From Mizugakiibacter sediminis (GTDB taxonomy: Bacteria > Pseudomonadota > Gammaproteobacteria > Xanthomonadales > Rhodanobacteraceae): DNA of 49,164 bases. Position 1 is the stretch's first letter. Each line of letters begins with the position of its first letter. The notes under the pieces are model-generated. The model had not been told where the DNA came from, did not search any database, and saw only the letters and a list, made by a program, of their open reading frames with translations. The position numbers were made by a program, and so were the translations under genes. Location of the stretch: the NCBI RefSeq assembly GCF_000953855.2, contig NZ_DF970222.1, positions 6,877 through 56,040 on the forward strand. The letters run 5' to 3'. Positions 24,982 to 32,784 of the stretch are shown one piece after another.

Positions 24982-27900
24982 GTGAATCCGCGCGATCTAC
25001 TCACTCGACTCCTCGACTACATCGAGGAGCAGGCCAAGGACATCGATCCGCGCGCGTTCCGACTGGCTAACGCCAAGGGTTTCCTCAAGCGGCGCGCCGA
25101 CTTGGCAGGACTGCCCGGCGTCGAATTCGATGTCAATGTCGAAGGCGACCACGTTTGGCTGCGCGTGGAAAGGCTGCAGGCCAGCAAACCGCCTGTGCTC
25201 GACGAGAAGGTCAAGGGGCTCATTCACGTCAGCGATGACCCCAACGGCGCAAGACCCTCCATTGATGAAGCCGCGCTAAAGGCAAGCTTGGCGCCCGCGC
25301 TTGCCGGCAAGAAGCCGGATGAGCATGGGCAGCTTGAACGGCGTGAACGTGTCGCACTCGAGCAGGCGCTGGCGCAATACACGCCGCTGTGGGAGGCGTG
25401 GTCCGAAGGCGAAAGGCCTCGGCGCCGGAGCATCGACTTGTACGGCGAACTCTTCGCCATCAAGCATCAGCTCGAAGCCGACGAAACCGCCCACCCGACT
25501 GAGCTAGTGTGGGGCTTGGGTGTCGCGACCTGGCAGCTCAAGTGGCAGGAGTCACAGGACAAGGTGTCGGCTGTCGACTTCGAGTACCCGCTCCTGACGC
25601 AGCAGATGGAGGTCGGGCTCGACGAGGCGACGATGGCGCTGTACCTGCGACCGCGGGCAACCGACACGCGTTACGAGGGCGATGCGTTTGCCGCGTGCCT
25701 CGGTCGCAATGCGACCGAAGTGGAACGGACCGCGCGCGAGCAACTCGTGCGTAACGAAGAACGCCCGGTCACGCCGTTCGACCCGGGTTCATACACCGAC
25801 GCGCTCAAACTCGCCGCTGGCAATCTGGACAGTCAGGGCGAATATCGCCCGCTGCCTGAGGGCGATGGCGTTGTGCCGCCACTCGGCAAGCACCTTGTCG
25901 TCACGGATGCATGGGCGCTATTCGTACGGCCGCGTTCGAACAACTACCTGCTCGACGACCTGCATCGCCTGAAACAGCGCCTGGTTGAAGGCTGCGACAT
26001 TCCCGAAGGCCCGGGTGCGCTTGTGACGGTTCCATCGGACGCGCCGGTGCCGTTTGCCAACATCCGGTTTCGCGGCCTGTCGAGCCGCGGCGGCGGAGGC
26101 GGCGGTGAAGCGCGGGAACTCTACTTCCCGCTGCCGTACAACCAGGAGCAGGTCACCATCGTCCAGCAACTGGAGCAGGCCGAAGGCGTGACCGTTCAGG
26201 GTCCGCCGGGCACCGGCAAGACCCACACCATTGCCAACGTCATCTGCCATTACCTAGCCACGGGCCGGCGGGTGCTCGTCACGTCGAAGGGCGAGCCCGC
26301 GCTGCAGGTCTTGCAGGAAAAGATTCCCGAGGAAGTCCGCCCACTGACGGTGGCGCTGCTTAGCAGCGACCGCGAGAGCCTGCGCCAGTTCGAGAGCGCC
26401 ATCAACACGATTCAGGCGAAGGTCTCGCAGCTCAACCCGGAACTCACGCATCAGGAAATCGAGCACTGCAGGAGCCAGATAGACCGTGCGCATGCGGAGC
26501 TGGCGGCCATCGACCGGCGTGTCGACGACATCGCGCTAGCACAGCTCGCCGAGATCGAAATCGACGGCCAGCCGATGCGCGCGCAGAAGCTCGCCGAGAT
26601 GGTCGTCAGCGGGCAGGCCGAACACGGTTGGTTCGACGACGCGGTCACGCTCGCACCGGAACACGCGCCGCAGCTTTCCGACGACGAAGCCGGACGCTTG
26701 CGGGAGGTGCGCCGCAAGCTCGGTAAGGACCTCGTTTACGTCCAGGCGCGCCTTCCCGCGGCGGACGACCTGCTGGCGCCGGACGAGGTGGTGCAACTGC
26801 ACGACGTCCTGGTGCGCATGCATGAAATCGGGCGGCAGGTCGCCCAAGGAGCTTTGCCTCCGTTGAAGGCCATGACACCGGAGGTACTCGAGGCGGCGCG
26901 GCAGCTGCTTGCGAACATCGAATCCGCGCGCAGTGTTCTTGCCGGAATCGACGAGCTGGGCGAACCGTGGCCGCATCAGTTGCGGCGGAAGTGCCGACTG
27001 GCGTCGTTTCACACTGAACGCGCCGCGCTGGAGGCGCTCTTCGACGATATCGCGGCGCTGACCCAAGCGCGTGCCGCCTTCCTTAAGCGCCCGGTGGACG
27101 TACCGCCGGCGGCGGTCACATCCGCAAAGGTTCGCGAAGCCGTGCAGCGCGCCGCGGAAACGGGCAGGCCGTTCGGGCTCATGTCGTTCGGTAACGGCGA
27201 CGTCAAGGATGCGGTCGCAAAGATCAGGGTTGCCGGTTTGCCACCAGCGGACGCGGACGATTGGCAGCATGTCTGGCGTTTCCTCGACCTGCATCTGCGC
27301 GTGACTTCGTTCGTCACGCGCTGGAACCAGTTCGCTCCGGCGCTCGCCGCACCGAAGCTCGAGGGGGGTGTGACTGAACTGCGCCGCATCGAGATGGTCG
27401 CCTCGGCGGCACGCAAGGCACATCGTCTCGCCACGCACCATGACGTCGTGCTCGTGCGCAAGGCCGAAGAAGTTTTTGCGCAGGCACCGGTGAAGCACCT
27501 GAACGGCACATCGGAAGAGCTGGACACCGTGCGCGCTCAATTGATGGCACATCTGACCAAGGCAGATCTGGCGCGCGCGGCAACCCAGCTTTCGACGCTG
27601 AAAGCCAAGCTCGCCGGTGCGTCGGGACCGGTGTCAGAAGCATTGCTCGGGTTCATCGACAAGGCGCTCGGCAAGGAGGAGCTCGCTGCCGAACGTGTTG
27701 CCGCCGACTACGCGCAGCTCATTGCTGAACTGCGCCGCGCTCAGGGGCTGAACCCGGAGCTTGCCTTCGTGCGTGAGGCGGCCGCCCGGCTCGAACGCAA
27801 CGGCGCCCCCAAGCTCGCGGCGCGTGTTCGCTCCATCGCCGTGCCACAACACGGCGAAGACACGGTGTTTCCGGCGACCTGGCGCCGTGCGTGGACCTGG

Positions 27901-29589
27901 GCTCGGGTGAAGAGCCACCTCGAGCAGATCGAGGCCCGCAAGGAACTCCTGAGCCTGTCGGCGCGCAGGCGCGACCTGGAGCAGAGGCTGTCGAAGCTGT
28001 ACAAGCAGATGGTCGCGCGCGCGGCCTGGATGGAGACCAAGCGCAATGCCACGCCGCGCGTGTTGCAGGCGCTGCAGGGCTACGCCACGGCCATTCGAAA
28101 AATCGGAATGGGCACGGGCCCCAACGCCATGCGCTATCGGCGTGATGCGCGGCACCACATGACCAGTGCGGCCGGGGCTGTGCCGTGCTGGATCATGAGT
28201 CACGCCAAAGTCTCGGAGTCGATGCCCGCCGACATCGGCGCCTTCGATCTCGTCATCGTGGACGAAGCAAGCCAGTCCGACCTGTGGGCGCTGCCCGCCG
28301 TCCTGCGCGGCAAGAAGATTCTGGTCGTGGGCGACGACAAACAGGTCTCGCCCGACGGTGGCTTCATCGCCGCGCAGCGCATCCAGGAGCTCCGCGACCG
28401 CTTCTTGGCGGATCAGCCGTTCAAGGAGGAAATGACGCCGGAGAAGTCGCTCTACGACCTGGCGGCGCGCGTCTTCGCGACCCGCCAAGTGATGCTGCGC
28501 GAGCACTTCCGGTGTGTGCCGCCCATCATCGCCTACTCCAATCGCATGTTCTACAAAGGCGCCATCCAGCCGCTACGCATTCCGAAGAGCACCGAGCGCA
28601 TCGACCCGCCGCTGGTGGACGTGTATGTGGAAGGCGGACTGCGCGACCGGCGGGATTGCAACCGCGAGGAAGCCGAGTTCATCACTCGCGAGGTTGCCGC
28701 GCTGCTCGACGACGAACGCTTTGCCGGCCGCACGCTCGGGGTCGTGTCACTGCTGGGGATGGAGCAGGCCAAGCTCGTCGACGAGCTCGTTCGCAGCAAG
28801 TGCAATGCCGCCGAGCTGCTGCACCGCCGGTTCGAGTGCGGCGATGCGCGCACCTTCCAGGGCAGCGAGCGCGACATCATGTTCCTGTCGATGGTCGTCG
28901 ACCCGGGCAACTGCAAGGCGCTGTCGGGCACGATGTTCGAGCAGCGCTTCAACGTCGCCGCCAGCCGCGCCCGCGATCGCATGTACCTTGTGCGGTCGGT
29001 GACCGCCTCGCACCTGTCGGACAAGGACTTACGGATGTCGCTGCTGAAGTACTTCGACAAGCCCATCGTCGCCGACAAGGAGGAAGCCGAAATGCTCATC
29101 GACCGGTGCGAATCGGGATTCGAGCGGCAGGTGTACTCGGCGCTCGTGGAGCGAGGCTATCGCGTGGTGCCGCAGGTGCGGACAGGCGCCTATCGCATCG
29201 ACATGGTCGTCGAGGGTGCGGGCGACGTGCGTCTCGCCATCGAATGCGACGGCGACGAGTTCCATGGCCCCGACCGCTGGCCGCATGACATGACACGCCA
29301 GCGCGTGCTCGAGCGCGCCGGCTGGACGTTCTGGCGATGCTTCGCGTCGACTTGGCGGCTACGTAGGGACGAAGTGCTCGCCGAGCTCATTGAGCGCCTG
29401 ACGGTGATGGGTATCGAACCGATTGGCACATTGGAGCGTGCACCCCAGCTCGTTGAAAAGCGGGCGGTCAGTCGCGTGTCATCCGACGCGGAGGAATCGT
29501 CGAGCGACAAATTCATTCACCGACGACCGTCCATGCAGGCTGCCGAACAACCCGCAGCAGCGGACGCGCCGCAAGCGGCGCGCCGCTGA
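24982..29589 (+). CDS. SF1 helicase with C-terminal Vsr-like (MTES_1575-type) nuclease; candidate phage-defence protein
   Basis: A 1535-residue protein. Residues 1-395 match no domain I can name. Helicase Walker A is GPPGTGKT at 407-414. A long, partly coiled-coil insertion runs from about 480 to 1080. Walker B is VDEAS at 1093-1097, followed by GDDKQVSP (1117-1124), REHFRC (1173-1178) and NVAASRAR (1324-1331), an Upf1/Dna2-like SF1 set. The last 160 residues form a PD-(D/E)xK/Vsr-like nuclease: FER at 1380-1382, RID at 1405-1407, and IECDGDEFHG with E1421 and D1423. This architecture is known among single-gene defence systems; defence is inferred. The start is GTG at 24982; a TTG at 24895 would add 29 weak residues and sits on the attC cut point. 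Codon use is less GC-biased than its neighbours. Confidence 0.85.
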   Translation: MNPRDLLTRLLDYIEEQAKDIDPRAFRLANAKGFLKRRADLAGLPGVEFDVNVEGDHVWLRVERLQASKPPVLDEKVKGLIHVSDDPNGARPSIDEAALKASLAPALAGKKPDEHGQLERRERVALEQALAQYTPLWEAWSEGERPRRRSIDLYGELFAIKHQLEADETAHPTELVWGLGVATWQLKWQESQDKVSAVDFEYPLLTQQMEVGLDEATMALYLRPRATDTRYEGDAFAACLGRNATEVERTAREQLVRNEERPVTPFDPGSYTDALKLAAGNLDSQGEYRPLPEGDGVVPPLGKHLVVTDAWALFVRPRSNNYLLDDLHRLKQRLVEGCDIPEGPGALVTVPSDAPVPFANIRFRGLSSRGGGGGGEARELYFPLPYNQEQVTIVQQLEQAEGVTVQGPPGTGKTHTIANVICHYLATGRRVLVTSKGEPALQVLQEKIPEEVRPLTVALLSSDRESLRQFESAINTIQAKVSQLNPELTHQEIEHCRSQIDRAHAELAAIDRRVDDIALAQLAEIEIDGQPMRAQKLAEMVVSGQAEHGWFDDAVTLAPEHAPQLSDDEAGRLREVRRKLGKDLVYVQARLPAADDLLAPDEVVQLHDVLVRMHEIGRQVAQGALPPLKAMTPEVLEAARQLLANIESARSVLAGIDELGEPWPHQLRRKCRLASFHTERAALEALFDDIAALTQARAAFLKRPVDVPPAAVTSAKVREAVQRAAETGRPFGLMSFGNGDVKDAVAKIRVAGLPPADADDWQHVWRFLDLHLRVTSFVTRWNQFAPALAAPKLEGGVTELRRIEMVASAARKAHRLATHHDVVLVRKAEEVFAQAPVKHLNGTSEELDTVRAQLMAHLTKADLARAATQLSTLKAKLAGASGPVSEALLGFIDKALGKEELAAERVAADYAQLIAELRRAQGLNPELAFVREAAARLERNGAPKLAARVRSIAVPQHGEDTVFPATWRRAWTWARVKSHLEQIEARKELLSLSARRRDLEQRLSKLYKQMVARAAWMETKRNATPRVLQALQGYATAIRKIGMGTGPNAMRYRRDARHHMTSAAGAVPCWIMSHAKVSESMPADIGAFDLVIVDEASQSDLWALPAVLRGKKILVVGDDKQVSPDGGFIAAQRIQELRDRFLADQPFKEEMTPEKSLYDLAARVFATRQVMLREHFRCVPPIIAYSNRMFYKGAIQPLRIPKSTERIDPPLVDVYVEGGLRDRRDCNREEAEFITREVAALLDDERFAGRTLGVVSLLGMEQAKLVDELVRSKCNAAELLHRRFECGDARTFQGSERDIMFLSMVVDPGNCKALSGTMFEQRFNVAASRARDRMYLVRSVTASHLSDKDLRMSLLKYFDKPIVADKEEAEMLIDRCESGFERQVYSALVERGYRVVPQVRTGAYRIDMVVEGAGDVRLAIECDGDEFHGPDRWPHDMTRQRVLERAGWTFWRCFASTWRLRRDEVLAELIERLTVMGIEPIGTLERAPQLVEKRAVSRVSSDAEESSSDKFIHRRPSMQAAEQPAAADAPQAARR

Positions 29590-29605
29590 GCGGGAATGTT
29601 AGGGC
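29542..29605 (+). mobile_element. Integron attC-like imperfect palindrome at the end of the helicase-nuclease gene
   Basis: A 64-base imperfect palindrome: GCCGAAC (29542-29548, R''-like), CCCGC and CAGCGG arms, an inner CGCGCCGC-AA-GCGGCGCG stem (29565-29582), the complementary CCGCTG and GCGGG arms, and GTTAGGGC (29598-29605, R'-like). About 25 base pairs form, with unpaired bases on the left arm, as in a folded attC bottom strand. R'' and R' each match the RYYYAAC/GTTRRRY consensus at 6 of 7 positions. The helicase stop codon (29587-29589) lies inside, as is common in cassettes. A plain terminator is the alternative, but no T-run follows. Confidence 0.5.
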
Positions 29606-29618
29606 GCAATGGGGTGTC

Positions 29619-29947
29619 ATGCGTTCCGCACTCCAGCTGATCGCAGCCGTGGCCCTAGTCGCCATGCCGACTCTTGCCCTGCCGCACCCGGGCGGCCTCA
29701 ATGCGGAGGGCTGCCACAACAACCGCAAGACCGGGGAGTACCACTGTCACCGCGAGAGTCGTGCTGGAACTCGCAGCTCGGACGCGCCCCGCCAAAGCTT
29801 TGCGCCCCCGGTCGCGCCGCGAGCGGCAGCCGCTCGTTCGCCAGCTGCGCCGAAGCGCGTGCTGCCGGTGCCGCACCCGTTCGCCGTGGCGATCCCGGTT
29901 ATGCTCCGCGGCTGGACCGGGACAATGATGGCGTGGGATGCGAGTGA
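29619..29947 (+). pseudogene. Frameshifted YHYH / Excalibur-domain secreted protein
   Basis: The gene starts 14 bases after the R'-like box, at an ATG followed by a signal peptide (MRSALQLIAAVALVAMPTLA). A YHYH-type motif follows, HPGGLNAEGCHNNRKTGEYH. After about codon 50 the expected Excalibur calcium-binding domain appears in another frame: [20 protein letters not shown], then a block ending LDRDNDGVGCE and TGA at 29945-29947. The unbroken frame from the ATG instead runs to 29999 with unrelated C-terminal sequence. A single-base indel between about 29760 and 29835 explains both. It may be a real mutation or a sequencing error. The intact family consists of small secreted, often cassette-borne proteins of unclear function. 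Confidence 0.7.
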
Positions 29948-29963
29948 TGTGTCGCAAGTTGCG

Positions 29964-30014
29964 CCCGAACAATTCGTATATGGACTCCCCTGCAAGTGAC
30001 CGCGACAGTTCGGG
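29964..30014. repeat. Inverted repeat CCCGAAC ... GTTCGGG after the YHYH gene
   Basis: Seven-base perfect arms at 29964-29970 and 30008-30014, starting 16 bases past the Excalibur-frame stop. The left arm continues AACAATTCG, as in aadA-type attC R'' halves, but the interior does not pair. It is at best a decayed attC. Confidence 0.25.
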
Positions 30015-30200
30015 GACGGCCATCAAGCGCGCAGACTGCACCGGCATGGAATGGGCTCGCGCGAGTCGGCCTGAGCCCGCGAAGCCCGTCTGATCGCGGC
30101 GTGCCCTCTGCTGGGCATGTCGGTTCATGTCGGCTCAGTTTGTTCGCAGCCCACTTGCTCCGCGCATATGCGCGCGATGCGCTCCCTGGAAGCCACCGCG

Positions 30201-30206
30201 TAGAAT
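30201..30206 (+). promoter_or_regulatory. Candidate -10 box of the GFA-family gene
   Basis: TAGAAT, about 37 bases upstream of the GFA-family ATG. A GAGG ribosome binding site lies at 30234-30237. The -35 match is poor. Confidence 0.35.
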
Positions 30207-30242
30207 CCCGGGCTTCGGCACCTTTCTCACCCGAGGTTTCCC

Positions 30243-30644
30243 ATGCGCGGCAGTTGCCTGTGCGGCACGGTCCAGTACGAAGTCTCGCAGCTCGATGGTC
30301 CCATCGAACATTGCTCCTGCCGCTATTGCCGCAAGGCGCATGCGGCGGCGTTCAACACCGCTGCGTGCGTGAAGCAGGAGCACTTCCGCTGGCTGGCCGG
30401 CGAGGAAAGCCTCAGGGCCTACGAATCCTCGCCGGGCAAGCACCGCTACTTCTGCGGCAACTGCGGCTCGCAGCTGATCTCCCGGCGCAAGGGCCTCGAC
30501 ATGCTGATCCTGCGCGTGGCGACGCTCGACGAGGATCCGGGCCAGGTGCCCGAATTCCAGATCTGGGCGTCCGACCAGGTGCCGTGGCTGGACTACGGCC
30601 CGCACATCCCCGCCTACCCCGGGTGGGAACCCGGGCATCGCTGA
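30243..30644 (+). CDS. GFA family protein (CENP-V/glutathione-dependent formaldehyde-activating fold)
   Basis: A 133-residue zinc protein of the GFA superfamily. All expected metal ligands are present: C5 and C7 (CLCG), C24, C26 and C29 (CSCRYC), C71 and C74 (CGNC). Members bind two zinc ions; the founding enzyme was reported to help glutathione react with formaldehyde, but for most members the substrate is unknown, so I claim only the fold. The ATG is preceded by GAGG. The gene marks the return to very GC-rich sequence after the island. A PhzF-like gene follows 23 bases later on the same strand, so the two are probably co-transcribed. Confidence 0.9.
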   Translation: MRGSCLCGTVQYEVSQLDGPIEHCSCRYCRKAHAAAFNTAACVKQEHFRWLAGEESLRAYESSPGKHRYFCGNCGSQLISRRKGLDMLILRVATLDEDPGQVPEFQIWASDQVPWLDYGPHIPAYPGWEPGHR

Positions 30645-30667
30645 CTGAGCGAAGGGGACCGCGCGCC

Positions 30668-31543
30668 ATGACCACCCGCCGCTTCGCCCAGCTCGACGTG
30701 TTCAGCGACCGCGCGCTGGGAGGCAATCCGCTCGCGGTGATCGTCGACGCCGACGGGCTCGATGCGGCGACGATGCAGCGCATCGCCGCGTGGACCAACC
30801 TGTCCGAAACCAGCTTCCTGCTGCCGCCCACGCAGACGGGCGCCGACTACCGCGTGCGCATCTTCACGCCGCGCAGCGAGCTGCCGTTCGCCGGCCATCC
30901 CAGCGTCGGCAGCGCGTTCGTCGCGCTGCAGACCGGCGTGGTGGATGCGCGCAAGACGCGGCTGGTGCAGGAATGCGAAGCCGGGCTGCTGCCGGTGCGC
31001 GTGGAAGGTGAAGGCCGCGCGCGCCGCATCCACGTGCAGGCGCCGCCGGCGCGGCTGGCCGCGGAGGATCCGACGCTGGCGCCGGCCATCGCCGCGGCGC
31101 TCGGCGCAACACCCGTCGGCGCGGCGCCGCGCAACGTCTGCAACGGCCCGTGGTGGATCGTCGCCGATCTCGGCGACGAGGCGACGGTGCGCGCGCTGCG
31201 CCCCGACCACGCCGCGATCGCCGCGCTGAGCGCACGGCTCGACGCGGTCGGCCTGTGCGTGTTCGGCAGCGCGCATGGCGGCGATGCCGCGATGGCCGTG
31301 CGCGCGTTCTGTCCCGGCGACGGCATCCCCGAGGATCCGGTCACCGGCAGCGCCAATGCCGCCATCGCCGCCTGGCTCGCCGCCACCGGCGGCCTCGGAA
31401 GCTACGGCCGCCGCTACCGCGCCAGCCAGGGCCGTGAGGTCGGCCGCGACGGCATCGTCGAGGTGATGGTGGACGACGCCGGCAACGTGTGGATCGGCGG
31501 CGCGTGCGCGCCGGTGATCGAAGGCACGATGCGGCTCGACTGA
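30668..31543 (+). CDS. PhzF family isomerase/epimerase-like protein
   Basis: A 291-residue protein with the two-lobed diaminopimelate-epimerase-like fold of the PhzF family. The signature catalytic glutamate is E47 in NLSETSFLLP. The N-lobe has GGNPLAV and ELPFAGHPSVGSAF; the C-lobe has EDPVTGSANAA. PhzF itself isomerises a dihydro-hydroxyanthranilate in phenazine synthesis. No other phenazine genes are nearby, so this is one of the many family members of unknown substrate. The ribosome binding site AGGGG precedes the ATG at 30668. A frame open far upstream (through the GFA gene) is a high-GC artefact. Confidence 0.9.
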   Translation: MTTRRFAQLDVFSDRALGGNPLAVIVDADGLDAATMQRIAAWTNLSETSFLLPPTQTGADYRVRIFTPRSELPFAGHPSVGSAFVALQTGVVDARKTRLVQECEAGLLPVRVEGEGRARRIHVQAPPARLAAEDPTLAPAIAAALGATPVGAAPRNVCNGPWWIVADLGDEATVRALRPDHAAIAALSARLDAVGLCVFGSAHGGDAAMAVRAFCPGDGIPEDPVTGSANAAIAAWLAATGGLGSYGRRYRASQGREVGRDGIVEVMVDDAGNVWIGGACAPVIEGTMRLD

Positions 31544-31704
31544 GCGGGGAACGTGGGATTCCGCCACTCCGCGGCCACGGAAGCGCCGCGACACCGCCCG
31601 GATGGCGGCTCGCTCGCGCCCCGGCTTCGAGCATCATTCGGCCTCGCGGGCGACCGCCGGCATGGCCGGCCCGCCTGCCTCGACACGCGCAAGGAAACGA
31701 AACG

Positions 31705-32229
31705 ATGACCGCACCGTTGCACAGGCCGATAAAGGCGCTCGGCGCCGCCGCCGTCTTCCTCGCCGCCGCACCGGCGAGCGCGCTCGACCTGGTCGCGGTG
31801 TACGGCGGCATGGCGCACGGCTGCAGCTACGACGCGGACGCCAACTACCGCGTGATCACGGCCTACGTGGACGAATCCGGCGAGCGGCCGAAGCTCGCGC
31901 ATCCCGATGGCGGCCGCAGCCTGAGCAAGGCGCTCGGCAGGGCGACGTTCGAGGACGCCGGCGAATCCTATGCGCTGACCATTCCCGTCGCGGACACGAA
32001 GCTCTACGACATGCCGCTGTCGCGGCTGACGATCTACCGCGGCGTCCACAGCGACATCGCCGGCGTGATCGTCACCTTCCCCTACCCGCCCGACGCGGTG
32101 CGCGCGCGGCTGGCCAAGGCGGGCATCAAGCTGGAGCCGCACGACTACGGCTGGGGCGACGTCGCGCCGACGCTCGTCCCGGCGGACGGCGGCGCCGCCA
32201 CGCAACTCACCTGCGATTTCTCGATGTAG
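31705..32229 (+). CDS. Secreted protein of unknown function
   Basis: A 174-residue protein with a signal peptide (cleavage near PASA-LDLV). The mature part has an early cysteine (GCSYDADANY) and a late one (QLTCDF), which could form a disulfide, and alternates short beta strands (TIYRGVHSDIAGVIVTF) with helices. I do not recognise the family. The ATG is preceded by AAGGAAA at good spacing. It stands alone between the PhzF-like gene and a broken gene on the opposite strand. The 161 bases upstream hold no other gene that I can support. Confidence 0.75.
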   Translation: MTAPLHRPIKALGAAAVFLAAAPASALDLVAVYGGMAHGCSYDADANYRVITAYVDESGERPKLAHPDGGRSLSKALGRATFEDAGESYALTIPVADTKLYDMPLSRLTIYRGVHSDIAGVIVTFPYPPDAVRARLAKAGIKLEPHDYGWGDVAPTLVPADGGAATQLTCDFSM

Positions 32230-32643
32230 CCGCGCCGGTGGTCGGGCCGGCAGGCGGAAATCGTCGCGCCGGCCGCGTTCGCGGCGCGCCTTCTCCGTCG
32301 ACGCGCAGGCGTTCGCCTCGGCGAGGTTGTTGACGCCGGCGGCGCCGCGATCCACCGCCAGCAGCGCGGCATAGGCGGCGTCGACGCGCAGCGGCAGGGA
32401 TGCTCTTCACCGCCTCGATCCAGTCCTGCCTGCGGCCGAACTCGTCGACCACCACCGCGTCGTCGGCGAGCACGACTGCCGCACCTCGGCCTTGCCGGAC
32501 GCGCGCGCGTCCATCGGTTCCCGGGTGATCGAGACGATCTCGGCGCGCGTGGCGGCCGGCGCTTCGTCGGCGCGGGCGGTGGCGACGGCGGTCGCCAGCG
32601 CCGCGGTCAGAAGGATGGCGGTGGTCGCACGCATCCTGGACAT
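32230..32643 (-). pseudogene. Frameshifted secreted protein gene
   Basis: An ATG at 32643 with GGAAG upstream opens a signal peptide (RATTAILLTAALATAVATARA). The frame then reads EIVSITREPMDARASGKAEV. Near 32475 coherent sequence moves to a second frame (VVLADDAVVVDEFGRRQDWI, then EAVKS) and near 32400 to a third (LPLRVDAAYAALLAVDRGAA, then GVNNLAEANACASTEKARRE). The joined text reads as one small periplasmic protein, so two indels are likely. The 3' limit is uncertain because the last frame stays open. The product is not recognised. Sequencing error is the alternative explanation. Confidence 0.5.
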
Positions 32644-32784
32644 GGCCTTGCTTCCGCGTTTCGCGCCGGGATGGCGCGCGAAGGCCGTCTCTCGGCCTCC
32701 GCCAGCGTCGCAGCCGGTCGTCGGGCGGCGCCCATGCCGCTGGTCACGCCGCGGCGCGTCCGCACGATTTTTGCGCATCCCCGC

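Noticed and set aside
29948-30242. Small genes between the YHYH gene and the GFA gene
   Set aside because: Frames are short, without ribosome binding sites or family features; only a promoter candidate is supported.
29996-31543. 515-residue frame ending with the PhzF-like protein
   Set aside because: The upstream part runs through the GFA gene in another frame; the start at 30668 has a good ribosome binding site and family length.
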